Below, one piece after another: positions 1 through 8,204 of a stretch of 64,000 bases of DNA (positions within the stretch are counted from its first letter, which is position 1; each line of letters opens with the position of its first letter). A program made the position numbers and the translations under genes. Source of the stretch: Cylindrospermum stagnale PCC 7417. Its GTDB lineage: Bacteria > Cyanobacteriota > Cyanobacteriia > Cyanobacteriales > Nostocaceae. The notes beneath the pieces were generated by a model. That model ran no database searches and was not told the origin of the DNA. It saw only the letters and a list, made by a program, of their open reading frames with translations. The DNA lies in assembly GCF_000317535.1 (NCBI RefSeq), contig NC_019757.1, positions 1,525,001 through 1,589,000 of the forward strand, given 5' to 3'.

Positions 1-42
1 TTAGTCATTAGACTAGAGACTGTGGAGTTTTGACGATTGACT

Positions 43-174
43 ATGGAAAACAGCAATACACTGGACTTGATTACTGGGGGAATTGCGATCGCTATTCTAA
101 TCGGCGGGATGCTGATGATGTTCACCACTATCTTCAGCACCAAATTCAACACCAAGAAAGGGCCTAAGAATTAG
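43..174 (+). CDS. Small single-pass membrane protein, 43 aa
   Basis: An open frame from ATG to TAG encodes 43 residues. There is a short polar N-terminus, one hydrophobic helix at about residues 8-30 rich in Ile, Leu, Met and Gly, and a basic Lys-rich tail (TKKGPKN). This is the shape of the many tiny thylakoid or plasma-membrane subunits of cyanobacteria. It does not match the photosystem or cytochrome b6f small subunits I can recall (PsbM, PsbN, PsbX, PetL, PetM, PetN). The codons look natural and include an in-frame GCGATCGC. Function is unknown. The hydrophobic and basic pattern makes real coding likely, but no family is recognised. Confidence 0.5.
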   Translation: MENSNTLDLITGGIAIAILIGGMLMMFTTIFSTKFNTKKGPKN

Positions 175-279
175 AAATTGGGGATTATGGGGATATTCAC
201 CAATAAAACCTAACCGAACTCACCCAGGTTTTCTGGGTGAGCAATCAGCAAAAAATCATTCTTTGTGCTTCCCCTTTCC

Positions 280-700
280 TTAGTTTTGTGATGGAAATCT
301 AGCAATTAATTCCTCACGGGAGAGTTGCAATAGTAAGCGAGTAAATTCTTCTGGTGGTAATGCTAATAATGGTTCCACAATTGCAGTAAGTTCTGCATCT
401 AATTCACCAAATCGGTTACGGAGTAAACTTTCAATAACGCGACGTGCTTCTTGTTGAATACCTTGTTGAATACCTTGTTGAATACCTCGCTGTTCTGCTT
501 GGGCGAGTTTTTCTTGATAAAGTGGTCGCAAGCGCATAATTAACTCCCGATCTTCTGCTTCTATTGGTTGGTGTTTAAGTTCTCTTGCAGTTGATAAAAT
601 AATTCTAAAGTGATGAGGCGCAAGGGGTCATCTGGGGAAAGTGCTTCTAGTTCATCAATTAGGGATATTTGTTTTTCTATAGCTTGAATTTTAAAGCCGC
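280..700 (-). pseudogene. Frameshifted Rpn/PD-(D/E)XK-type nuclease remnant (C-terminal part)
   Basis: The downstream 85 codons (537-280) encode a GIQQGIQQ-type linker followed by an Arg/Leu-rich tail (LLRNRFGELDAEL) like the C-terminal part of the large cyanobacterial Rpn/putative-transposase nuclease family. Upstream on the same strand, one frame reads LSPDDPLRLITLELFYQLQ and then stops. The other frame (ILSTARELKHQPIEAEDREL) leads into the preserved tail. A frameshift therefore lies near 575-600. No nuclease domain remains upstream of about 700. The linker is coded by a 12-bp tandem repeat near 445-490, which expands and contracts easily. It is called a broken gene; assignment to the family is from memory of its typical C-terminus. 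Confidence 0.6.
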
Positions 701-945
701 ATACTTTTATATAGCATCCCCTTCAGCTTTATGCTCTTTTTACAAAGGTGGATATCTACAATTTCAAAAACTGACCGAACCCCCGACTGTACACAAAATT
801 AAGTAGCAGTTTCGGGTGATGTAGGAATGCGCCACAATTTACGCTTACTGTCAGAGTGTCTCAACTGTGGAGCAAGATTAAAGGTTCCGGCATTGTGGGT
901 GTTTCTTGTTGGTAGCAGTGATAGAAATCACCTATCCTCGCTGTT

Positions 946-1377
946 TCATAATTCTAGAGAAGGTGGAACAACCAAAACATCTTTTTCTATAAGAAGTAAC
1001 TGTTCTCTAAGTTCGCCATCACTGGGTCTTTTGGGATATTCTTCATGAGTGTAAACCCACACCAAAAAAACAGAACAAGAATCTTGATGCACAACATACA
1101 TCAATCGCCCTTTGCGAGAAGCTCCCCGAAGATCAGGCATAAAAAAGCGGATTTTTCTAAAATCAAAATCCGGCTTGTAGCAACCCTTGGGAAAATTTTC
1201 ACTGTCTGACTCATCAAACAAAGGTTGTTTCCGAAGGATAGTAATGTATTCGTCTATCAACGTTTCAAACAAAACTCTAGCTTGTTTGTTTTTTCTGTAA
1301 TGACTCTTAACAACTTTTTCAAAGCTAAGGCTAAACTTCTCTAATGGCCTTATCTGATAAGCTTCGCAACCACTCAC
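946..1377 (-). CDS. RelE/ParE-like toxin candidate
   Basis: 143 residues, with a GTG start inside the end of the upstream gene (47-bp overlap), so the two are probably translationally coupled. The layout fits the RelE/ParE/HigB fold: N-terminal basic helices (FEKVVKSHYRKNKQ), a middle strand region, a basic patch (RGASRKGRLMYVVH) that matches the usual core of RNase toxins, and a terminal strand plus acidic segment (FLVWVYTHEEYPKRP). RelE-family toxins cleave mRNA on the ribosome, while ParE poisons gyrase; I cannot tell which applies here. The partner is the 160-aa gene immediately upstream. Family assignment is inference from pattern, not a search. Confidence 0.55.
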   Translation of the reverse strand: MSGCEAYQIRPLEKFSLSFEKVVKSHYRKNKQARVLFETLIDEYITILRKQPLFDESDSENFPKGCYKPDFDFRKIRFFMPDLRGASRKGRLMYVVHQDSCSVFLVWVYTHEEYPKRPSDGELREQLLLIEKDVLVVPPSLEL

Positions 1378-1813
1378 GCGTCTCCTCCGGCTTTACCTCT
1401 GGAATGCGTTCATGGTTTAAACGCAGTTCTTCCAAAGTATCAGATAAAACAGCCTGATAGCCAGGATCGTTTTGCTCAATACAGTCCAGAATTGTATCAA
1501 CAAAAAAATCAATAGCATCAATACAAGAATCAAATGATTCTCTTTGAGACGTAAAATTTAAAAAAAGCAAATAAACTTTTGCTCTTAGAATCCCAAAAAA
1601 ACCTGGAACTCCATCTGGTGGCGAAATCAGAGAGTAAGCAAAATCTCTCAGTTCGTCACGCTGCTCAGAAGAAAAATTGCTCCACTCAGCCCTGATAACC
1701 CTAGACGCTCTTTTTAAACGTGAAGCAAGCTCATCAAATTTTGAAGAAGACGCCACCTTCTTGTCCCAAACTTGATGAATTTGACCAAAATCAATTAAAA
1801 CTGCGCTAGACAC
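1331..1813 (-). CDS. Putative antitoxin partner of the RelE/ParE-like gene
   Basis: 160 residues, mostly predicted helical, acidic overall and without a recognisable enzyme motif. The gene precedes and overlaps the toxin-like gene by 47 bp, the usual antitoxin-first order of type II modules. The C-terminus (EVKPEETREWLRSL) is charged and amphipathic, as antitoxin tails that wrap a toxin often are. At 160 residues it is longer than most RelB, ParD or HigA antitoxins, and no clear HTH, RHH or AbrB DNA-binding motif is visible. It may therefore be a new antitoxin type or simply an unrelated conserved protein. The function rests on gene order alone. Confidence 0.45.
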   Translation of the reverse strand: MSSAVLIDFGQIHQVWDKKVASSSKFDELASRLKRASRVIRAEWSNFSSEQRDELRDFAYSLISPPDGVPGFFGILRAKVYLLFLNFTSQRESFDSCIDAIDFFVDTILDCIEQNDPGYQAVLSDTLEELRLNHERIPEVKPEETREWLRSLSDKAIREV

Positions 1814-2155
1814 AGGTAATACCCCTACTTATACCTAAACCACAACACCCTAATGACAAGGTTAAACAAGAACCTTTCTACAGGATATGACTCCTCACAA
1901 AAAATATTTGGTAATTTCAGACTGAATATCTATATATTCATCGGAAATTAAGAAACTTCCTGTAATTACTATACAATCCTTTACAAAAAAATTGCAAAAC
2001 AGTATTGTAAAATACAAAATTATGCTAGTACATAAGGATTTTTAGTACAAATATTCTAGTTTGCAGTTTGGCAGACAAGCGATCGCACTTTCCCGATCAA
2101 ACTCCACAAGAGAAAGCGATCGCATTTATTCATCATCTCAGTACAATAAATTAAA
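1814..2155. other. AT-rich intergenic stretch, no gene seen
   Basis: About 340 bp of AT-rich DNA upstream of the toxin-antitoxin pair. It probably holds the promoter of that pair. Two HIP1-type GCGATCGC sites near 2080-2127 face each other across a short spacer. No ORF or RNA gene was recognised. Confidence 0.5.
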
Positions 2156-2227
2156 AGCCAGCAGCGGGATTTGAACTCGCGACCTTCCGATTACAAGTCG
2201 GATGCACTACCACTGTGCTATGCTGGC
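2156..2227 (-). tRNA. trnT: tRNA-Thr (anticodon TGT)
   Basis: On the minus strand a 72-nt cloverleaf can be folded. It has a 7-bp acceptor stem (GCCAGCA with TGCTGGC), a D arm with the AGTGGTAGTGCA pattern, an anticodon arm CCGAC-TTGTAAT-CGG carrying TGT, and a T arm with GTTCAAATC. TGT reads threonine codons ACA and ACN by wobble. The 3' CCA is not encoded, which is usual in cyanobacteria. A run of A/T follows the 3' end. Confidence 0.95.
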
Positions 2228-2367
2228 GGTTTTGGTTATTGCTTTTAAGCACTAACGCATTCCTAATTTTAACATAAACAAGCTGGTTGTCAACCATTAA
2301 CCATCAAGGATTTTTTCTGTTGTCATCAGATTAGCAGATGTGTCAACCGCTCCAACCGCTCTCCTAC

Positions 2368-2667
2368 ATTACAGCGATTTTCAGGTAAATAGACCACGCG
2401 GTAGGGGCACAGCATTGCTCATTGGTGTCAACTTAACGTTAAAGCCTGGTAACGGCGGTATAACAACATTTACCCAATTACCAATTAATCCAGAAGAACC
2501 CCACCCCGGTTTTGCTGGCGCAAAACCTCCCCTCCCCTCATGAGGGGAGGGGATTGAGGGGAGAGGTCAAACGGCTGTGGGGCAACGGTTAAAGCTTAAG
2601 TTGACACTCATGAGCAATGCTGTGCCCCTACGACAGATGTGTTCAAATAGATGAAAACTGCTGTAAA
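2368..2667. mobile_element. MITE-like inverted-repeat element (~300 bp)
   Basis: The core arms at 2401-2443 and 2589-2631 are an imperfect 43-bp inverted repeat beginning GTAGGGGCACAGCATTGCTC. Homology of the arms continues outward (TTACAGCGATTTTC at 2368-2381 against TTACAGCAGTTTTC reversed near 2653-2666). The interior includes a GC-rich palindrome (CCCTCCCCTCATGAGGGGAGGGG) and no gene. A terminal inverted repeat plus a small non-coding core is the structure of a miniature inverted-repeat transposable element. The short frame across it (2340-2543) is not considered coding. Confidence 0.6.
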
Positions 2668-2851
2668 TCTTACTCCCCTTACCCGCAACAAAAGTTTTTC
2701 CTTTCCCCTCTCCTCTTAGGAGAGGGCTAGGGAGAGGTGGGAAGGGGTTGGGGGTTAGGTCTGTGTTGCATCCCAGGGAGAACCGCTATAGTACAAAATT
2801 AGGTTGTGAACAAACATTACAAACTTTCAGAGAGAAAAGGGGAAATGTTAG

Positions 2852-5032
2852 GTGCGAACGCTGATTATCGATAACTACGACTCCTATACTTTTAACCTGT
2901 ATCAGATAATCGCCCAAGTAAATCAAGAACTTCCCCTCGTGGTTCGTAATGATCAAGTTGACTGGAACGACTTGACGCAATTAGAATTTGACAATGTAGT
3001 GATTTCTCCCGGCCCCGGTCGTCCAGAAAAAGCTGAAGACTTCGGCATCTGTCAACAGGTAATCGAAAAAATAGATGTACCCTTGCTTGGTGTTTGTCTC
3101 GGTCATCAAGGACTAGGCTACTTTTATGGTGGAACTGTGATTCACGCACCGGAAGTGAGACACGGACGATTAAGCCATATCTACCACAATGGCGCTGATT
3201 TATTTCAGGGAATCCCCAATCCTTTCTCTGCTGTCCGCTATCACTCTTTAATTGTTGACCAAGACTTGCCAAGTTGTTTAGAAAAGGTGGCTTGGACTGA
3301 AGAAGGAATCGTCATGGGGTTGCGTCATCGACATCTGCCGCTTTGGGGTGTGCAGTTCCACCCAGAATCTATCTGTACAGAATATGGACGCAAACTTTTA
3401 GAGAACTTCCGTGAAATTACTAGGCGATTTGCTGCCAAAAAAATCAGACCAGAAACAAGAACACAATGGAAAGGATCTGGGGAAGTTTCGACTACTAGCT
3501 ATTTACCTCCAGAGGAAAGCCAGGAGTTTGAAGTTTACAGTCAAAAGCTGGATATTTATCTTGATGCAGAACAGGTGTTTTGCCATCTTTTTGGGGAAGA
3601 AGCAAACACCTTTTGGCTTGACAGTAGCTTAGTAGAACCTGGTCTTTCTCGCTTCTCTTTTATGGGAGGGAGTAAGGGGCCAAACAGCTTACTGGTTGAG
3701 TATCATAACTCAAATAAAGAAATAACTGTTACTCAATCAGGCAAGGTAACACGCTGCACAGGGAGTATTTTTGAGTATCTTAAACGGGAAATCGAGCGCC
3801 GATACTGTCGGTCTGATGAGCTTCCTTTCAATTTTAACTGCGGCTTTGTTGGCTATTTCGGTTATGAGGTGAAGGCAGAGTCAGGCTTTGAGCTAGTGCA
3901 TCCTCAGTCACTGCCTGATGCTAGTTTTATTTTAGGCGATCGCATAATTGTATTTGACCACCAAGAAAAAACTATCTATTTGGTGTATCTCGCCAAAAAG
4001 GGTGAAGCCACACAAGCAGAAGCTTGGTTTAATTCAATAGTGCAACAACTTCACCAACTCCAAGAGCTACCGCCGATTATCCCCCAAGGTAGCGAAACCC
4101 CTGTGACCTTTCGTTTAAGTCGTTCTCAGCAGACTTACATCGATGATATTCACAAGTGTCTGCGGGAAATCCATGAAGGGGAAAGTTACCAAATTTGCCT
4201 AACGAATAAGCTTTACACAGACACTACTCCTGATCCATTAACGTTTTACCGCACTTTACGCCGAGTTAATCCGGCACCTTACTCAGCATTTCTCCGCTTT
4301 GGTGATCTTGCTGTGGCTTGCTCATCTCCAGAACGATTTCTGCAAATTGATCGCCAAGGTTGGGTAGAAACTAAGCCAATTAAGGGTACTCTCCGGCGTG
4401 GACAGACTGTAGAAGAAGATTTTCTGCTGCGTGAAAGTTTGCTGAATAGTGAAAAAGACCGGGCTGAAAACTTGATGATTGTGGATTTGTTGCGTAATGA
4501 TCTTGGACTCGTTTGTGAAGTTGGTAGCATCCATGTGCCGAAATTGATGGCTGTGGAAACTTATGCGACTGTGCATCAATTGGTGTCTACAGTTCGTGGT
4601 CGTTTGCGATCGCCGACCGTACTGCGCTCCGCGCCATCACATCTGGGAGCAACTGACTGTATTTACGTGGCCTTTCCTGGCGGTTCGATGACCGGTGCCC
4701 CCAAAATCAGAACGATGCAGATTATTCATAGGCTTGAGCAAGAAGCACGGGGAATTTACTCAGGGGCGATTGGTTTTTTGGGCTTTAATGGTACAGCAGA
4801 CTTAAATATAGTCATCCGTACCGCCCTACTTACTCCCGATAAAACTTCTATTGGCATTGGGGGTGGGATTGTGGCTTTATCCGATCCTCAGGCAGAATTT
4901 GAAGAAACGATGCTCAAAGCAAAGGCTTTAATTGAGGCGATGCTCCTCACTGTCTACGGAGAATATGAGCCAAGTCAGTATCGCATTCTGATTGATGATG
5001 CAGTATCTGCTGACAGATTTGAAAAAGTATAA
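2852..5032 (+). CDS. pabAB: Fused aminodeoxychorismate synthase (PabA-PabB)
   Basis: 726 residues. Residues 1-190 are a class I glutamine amidotransferase: IDNYDSYTFN, then GVCLGHQG with the catalytic Cys, then VQFHPES with the His. Residues about 225-710 are a chorismate-binding domain with an N-terminal component I region, KPIKGTLRRG, LLRNDLG and PGGSMTGAPK. The amidotransferase-first order is that of fused PabA-PabB (folate pathway, chorismate plus glutamine to aminodeoxychorismate). TrpE-TrpG fusions have the opposite order. The start is GTG, preceded by AAAAGGGG; the ATG at 2845 is out of frame. Just before the PGGSMTGAPK motif the protein carries about 10-14 extra residues (SPTVLRSAPSHLGA), apparently an in-frame repeat insertion. 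Anthranilate synthase is the main alternative. Confidence 0.88.
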   Translation: MRTLIIDNYDSYTFNLYQIIAQVNQELPLVVRNDQVDWNDLTQLEFDNVVISPGPGRPEKAEDFGICQQVIEKIDVPLLGVCLGHQGLGYFYGGTVIHAPEVRHGRLSHIYHNGADLFQGIPNPFSAVRYHSLIVDQDLPSCLEKVAWTEEGIVMGLRHRHLPLWGVQFHPESICTEYGRKLLENFREITRRFAAKKIRPETRTQWKGSGEVSTTSYLPPEESQEFEVYSQKLDIYLDAEQVFCHLFGEEANTFWLDSSLVEPGLSRFSFMGGSKGPNSLLVEYHNSNKEITVTQSGKVTRCTGSIFEYLKREIERRYCRSDELPFNFNCGFVGYFGYEVKAESGFELVHPQSLPDASFILGDRIIVFDHQEKTIYLVYLAKKGEATQAEAWFNSIVQQLHQLQELPPIIPQGSETPVTFRLSRSQQTYIDDIHKCLREIHEGESYQICLTNKLYTDTTPDPLTFYRTLRRVNPAPYSAFLRFGDLAVACSSPERFLQIDRQGWVETKPIKGTLRRGQTVEEDFLLRESLLNSEKDRAENLMIVDLLRNDLGLVCEVGSIHVPKLMAVETYATVHQLVSTVRGRLRSPTVLRSAPSHLGATDCIYVAFPGGSMTGAPKIRTMQIIHRLEQEARGIYSGAIGFLGFNGTADLNIVIRTALLTPDKTSIGIGGGIVALSDPQAEFEETMLKAKALIEAMLLTVYGEYEPSQYRILIDDAVSADRFEKV

Positions 5033-5418
5033 GCTTAAATGGCAACACCTCCCACCCAGTTAAAGACTGCGATGATTCGGCTCATAAGTGAGTTTTTTTA
5101 CCTGCTCCATTACAATTTAAGATAACGGTGTTATGTCAATTGGCAATGTTTATTTTGGTTCGTGGCTGCTATTTTCTGGAAAATTGTAATGATGATCTAG
5201 GTTATAGCCGATTCAATCAGGCAAGGACGCCATTTTTGGTCAGTTAATTGAGAACCAAACTTTAGTTTATGGCGAGATTGCCAATAGTGTTTATCTAAGA
5301 GCCGCCTACCGTATGTGATTTTCCCAGTACTAATGTCTAACTGCCGAATGTTAACCCGTCAACTGCTTTATACTACTATGACTCGCGTTCAGCCGACTCA
5401 TTGCCCCCCCCTGGACAG
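5033..5418. other. Intergenic stretch with a possible gene remnant
   Basis: No intact gene is seen. One plus frame at about 5205-5317 reads as a plausible protein tail (GKDAIFGQLIENQTLVYGEI, then a short tail and a stop) but has no start, so it may be the eroded end of a lost gene. Confidence 0.3.
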
Positions 5419-5592
5419 ATGACGACTATCGGTACTATCGCACTACAACTGTATGAGGACAAATATGGATATCGTCCGTCGAAACAACTCGAACAAGTAG
5501 GCAAGTTTCGGTTTAAGACTGATCACTATGAGAGCGCGGCGGTTGAGTTGATTGACTCTGCGATTGATTTGGTGATGAGAAAGGGGTCATAG
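5419..5592 (+). CDS. Small hypothetical protein, 57 aa
   Basis: ATG to TAG, 57 residues beginning MTTIGTIALQLYEDKYGYRP, with a mix of hydrophobic helix (VELIDSAIDLVMRKG) and basic central part (GKFRFKTDHY). An upstream in-frame TTG at 5401 would only add CCC-rich codons. The amino-acid composition looks like a real soluble small protein, but no ribosome binding site or partner gene is obvious and no family is recognised. It lies in a region of gene fragments, so it may be a leftover domain. Confidence 0.35.
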   Translation: MTTIGTIALQLYEDKYGYRPSKQLEQVGKFRFKTDHYESAAVELIDSAIDLVMRKGS

Positions 5593-6235
5593 TCGGAGGA
5601 TCTTAAAGTGCCTGGATTTACAGAATCTCAGAACTTGTGGCGAGGAGTCGGCGATCGCGCAGTGGAGAGGAGTGGGCATTTTTTTTGTGTCTTGTGCCTA
5701 ATCAATAAAATTAAGAGTTTATACTTAAATGTTAATGATTATCATTACTATTAACAAGCGATTTTGAAGTCCGCGAATGCTTTTTTAGATATAGCTGCTG
5801 TATAAAATATCTATCTTTAGACATACTTTGTTAAAAATTCCTTGTTACCCAGTACACTTCGCGTGGTGGATTGACTTAAATCTATTTATGTATGTTATGA
5901 TTTGTATTGTTCTAATGTTATGTTTTGTATTGTGCTTTTAAGTTACCTGCTAGTAAATTATTTGCTGGTTTAAGCTAAAATAGCTTAATTTAGAGCTAAA
6001 AAGCCAATTAAAGCAAATTTAGAAATTTTTCAACACACAACCATTCCTTAATAAAGTTAAACTTTTGTTACTATTAACTCAGATATATTTAAGTTCTGAG
6101 TTTTCAGGAGCTACTGAGGTAAGTATGTTGAATACTGAGGAGTCAGTTGACTAAACAAAAGAGGAATTTTACTGACATTCTGAGTAGAGTGCAGTGAGTC
6201 ATCTTCGTTTTTAGCCATTTGCTCATTTGAGACTA
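5593..6235. other. AT-rich non-coding stretch with tandem repeat
   Basis: No ORF of note. It contains a Fur-box-like palindrome (listed separately) and a 23-bp imperfect tandem duplication at 5892-5937 (ATGTTATGATTTGTATTGTT and ATGTTATGTTTTGTATTGTG, each with three more bases). The local base composition is much richer in A+T than that of the genes around it. Confidence 0.5.
5733..5747. promoter_or_regulatory. Fur-box-like palindrome
   Basis: TAATGAT-T-ATCATTA is a perfect 7-1-7 inverted repeat that matches the heart of the classical Fur (ferric uptake regulator) binding consensus GATAATGATAATCATTATC. No iron-related gene follows within 1 kb, so the target is unknown and the site may be a relic. 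Confidence 0.4.
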
Positions 6236-6376
6236 ATGCTAAAAAACAGCGATCTGAGGATTAATCACAAATTTAACCTCAAATTTCAGCCTGGAGATAG
6301 ACAATATGAGTTGTTTACTAAGGTAGTTTACTCAAGTGGGGGTTTTGGTTTCTTCAAACGGTTGGAAAGTTGCTAG
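6236..6376 (+). CDS. Tiny ORF, first of a duplicated pair (46 aa)
   Basis: ATG to TAG, 46 residues starting MLKNSDLRINHKFNLKF and continuing PGDRQYELFTK. A second ORF 250 bp downstream begins MLKNSELRVNYGSNLKL and contains GNKRYEHFSK. The two share about half of their first 29 residues, and their DNA is alike from the base before the ATG onward. Conservation of frame between diverged copies suggests that the peptide was once under selection. The C-termini differ completely. Function unknown; a leader peptide or a remnant of a larger repetitive gene are both possible. Confidence 0.35.
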   Translation: MLKNSDLRINHKFNLKFQPGDRQYELFTKVVYSSGGFGFFKRLESC

Positions 6377-6485
6377 AAACAAACAAAATGGAGTTAATTA
6401 AAGTTCAGGTAAACCAACTTAAAGTCCACTGTAATTCTGAGCCAAAGACAATGTAGAGAGTTTAGCGATCTAAGGTTTGATAGTA

Positions 6486-6632
6486 ATGCTAAAAAACAGC
6501 GAATTAAGGGTTAATTATGGTTCCAATCTCAAATTAAAGCTTGGAAATAAACGATACGAGCATTTTTCCAAGAGAGAAGCTTTACAAAATCTAACAATCG
6601 CAAAGCCACTAAAGTTGAATATAGTGGAATAA
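6486..6632 (+). CDS. Tiny ORF, second of a duplicated pair (48 aa)
   Basis: ATG to TAA, 48 residues, paralogous to the ORF at 6236-6376 over its first 29 residues: ML-K-N-S, acidic residue, L-R, then L-K, then G, basic residue, YE-x-F-x-K. The remainder (REALQNLTIAKPLKLNIVE) is unrelated to the first copy. Both copies lie in the leader of the mycosporine operon, 340-740 bp before mysA, and no other gene separates them from it. No family is recognised. Confidence 0.35.
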   Translation: MLKNSELRVNYGSNLKLKLGNKRYEHFSKREALQNLTIAKPLKLNIVE

Positions 6633-6970
6633 ATCCGAATTAAAATGAATTTTCCTCTCATTAAAGTCAACAATCCCGAAAATCGAGTGCAAGTGTTATG
6701 GCAAGATATTGCTAGTGGGACTACTTGACTAGTTTAAAGGTTACCCTGAAAGAAAGGTTAACCCACCTACAGAATTTACTCAAATGAATGGTGTTGTTTA
6801 ATAACATTGCCAGTCAGCAATAAAAACAAGCTTTTTTTATTGAAAGCTTTTTTACGGTGCCTTTAATCTCAAACGATAAAGCGCATTATTTCTTGATGAC
6901 ATGCATTAGGGTAAATCGGAATTATTACCGAAATCTCACAATTTTTTTAGTTGGAATAAGGACAACAGAC
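6633..6970. other. Leader region of the mysA gene
   Basis: A short frame at 6644-6727 (begins MNFPLIKVNNPENRVQVLW) is the only ORF and is doubtful. An extension of the mysA frame to a GTG at 6857 exists, but its 38 residues do not resemble known MysA N-termini. The promoter of the cluster is expected here or further upstream. Confidence 0.4.
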
Positions 6971-8200
6971 ATGAATAAAGTTCAAGCATCGTTTGAAGCT
7001 ACAGAAACTGCCTTTCACGTGCAAGGTTACGAAAAAATCGATTTTAGTCTTGTCTATGTGAACGGTGCATTTGATATCAAAAACAGAGAACTTGCAGAAA
7101 CCTATGCAAAATTTGGTCGCTGTTTGACTGTGATTGATGCGAATGTATATGAACATTATGGTGAGCAGATCAGGTCATATTTTAAGCACTATGACATTGA
7201 ACTCACAGTATTTCCCATCATCATTACAGAGCCAGCTAAAAACCTTGCAAGCTTTGAGAAGATTGTTGACGCTTTTTCGGATTTTGGCTTAGTTCGTAAG
7301 GAACCAGTCTTAGTCGTCGGTGGTGGTCTAATTACTGATGTGGCTGGGTTTGCTTGCGCTGCTTACCGTCGCAAGAGTAACTACATTCGCGTTCCTACCA
7401 CGTTGATTGGTTTAATCGATGCAGGCGTAGCGATTAAGGTAGCAGTGAATCATCGCAAGTTGAAAAATCGCTTGGGAGCATATCATGCACCTTTGAAAGT
7501 GATCCTCGATTTCTCATTTTTGAAAACCTTGCCAATGGCTCAAGTTCGTAATGGTATGGCAGAGTTGGTGAAAATCGCTGTAGTTGCTAACTCTGAAGTG
7601 TTTGAACTGCTATACGAATATGGCGAAGAACTTCTTTCCACTCACTTTGGACACGTGAATGGTACACCAGAACTTAAAGAGATTGCCCATAAACTCAACT
7701 ACGAGGCTATCAAAACCATGTTGGAGTTAGAGACTCCTAACTTGCATGAAATAGACCTTGATCGCGTCATTGCCTACGGTCACACTTGGAGTCCTACCCT
7801 AGAATTAGCTCCTCACATACCCCTCTATCATGGTCATGCGGTCAATATAGATATGGCTTTGTCTGCAACCATTGCCGCACAACGGGGCTATATTCCAACT
7901 CAAGAGCGCGATCGCATTCTAGACTTGATGAGTCGGATAGGTTTATCACTCGATCATCCTCTACTAGATGGGGATTTATTGTGGTACGCTACCGAGTCTA
8001 TAAGCTTGACACGAGATGGCAAACAACGCGCAGCCATGCCTCGTCCTATTGGTGAGTGCTTCTTTGTCAATGATCTGACGCGTGAAGAACTTGATGCTGC
8101 CGTAGCTGAACATAAACGTCTTTGTGCTAGATACCCTCGTGGTGGACATGGGATTGACGCCTATATTGAGAGTCAAGAAGCCAAGCTATTGGGGGTGTGA
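6971..8200 (+). CDS. mysA: MysA, demethyl-4-deoxygadusol synthase subunit (DHQ-synthase-like)
   Basis: 409 residues, close to the usual length of MysA. It is a sugar-phosphate cyclase of the 2-epi-5-epi-valiolone/desmethyl-4-deoxygadusol synthase branch. It uses NAD and a metal to cyclise a sugar phosphate (sedoheptulose 7-phosphate in the characterised pathway), and together with MysB makes 4-deoxygadusol, the core of mycosporines. Visible motifs are VGGGLITDV at residues 116-124 (NAD), [32 protein letters not shown], a metal-binding YGHTWSP and YHGHAVN. ATG 6971 was chosen because [20 protein letters not shown] aligns with known MysA starts and AAGGA lies 11 bp upstream. It ends 4 bp before mysB. 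Confidence 0.95.
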   Translation: MNKVQASFEATETAFHVQGYEKIDFSLVYVNGAFDIKNRELAETYAKFGRCLTVIDANVYEHYGEQIRSYFKHYDIELTVFPIIITEPAKNLASFEKIVDAFSDFGLVRKEPVLVVGGGLITDVAGFACAAYRRKSNYIRVPTTLIGLIDAGVAIKVAVNHRKLKNRLGAYHAPLKVILDFSFLKTLPMAQVRNGMAELVKIAVVANSEVFELLYEYGEELLSTHFGHVNGTPELKEIAHKLNYEAIKTMLELETPNLHEIDLDRVIAYGHTWSPTLELAPHIPLYHGHAVNIDMALSATIAAQRGYIPTQERDRILDLMSRIGLSLDHPLLDGDLLWYATESISLTRDGKQRAAMPRPIGECFFVNDLTREELDAAVAEHKRLCARYPRGGHGIDAYIESQEAKLLGV

Positions 8201-8204
8201 AAAT

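Noticed and set aside
827-1048. 73-codon plus frame with CLNCGARLKVP
   Set aside because: A single Cys pair hints at a zinc-ribbon fragment, but the frame overlaps the toxin-like gene on the other strand and has no second Cys pair; too weak to call.
2340-2543. 67-codon plus-strand frame
   Set aside because: It lies across the left arm of the MITE-like inverted repeat, with low-complexity Pro/Ser codons, and has no homology pattern.
5325-5340. Second LexA-like box (AGTACTAATGTCTA)
   Set aside because: The right half-site reads GTCT instead of GTWC and no damage gene follows.
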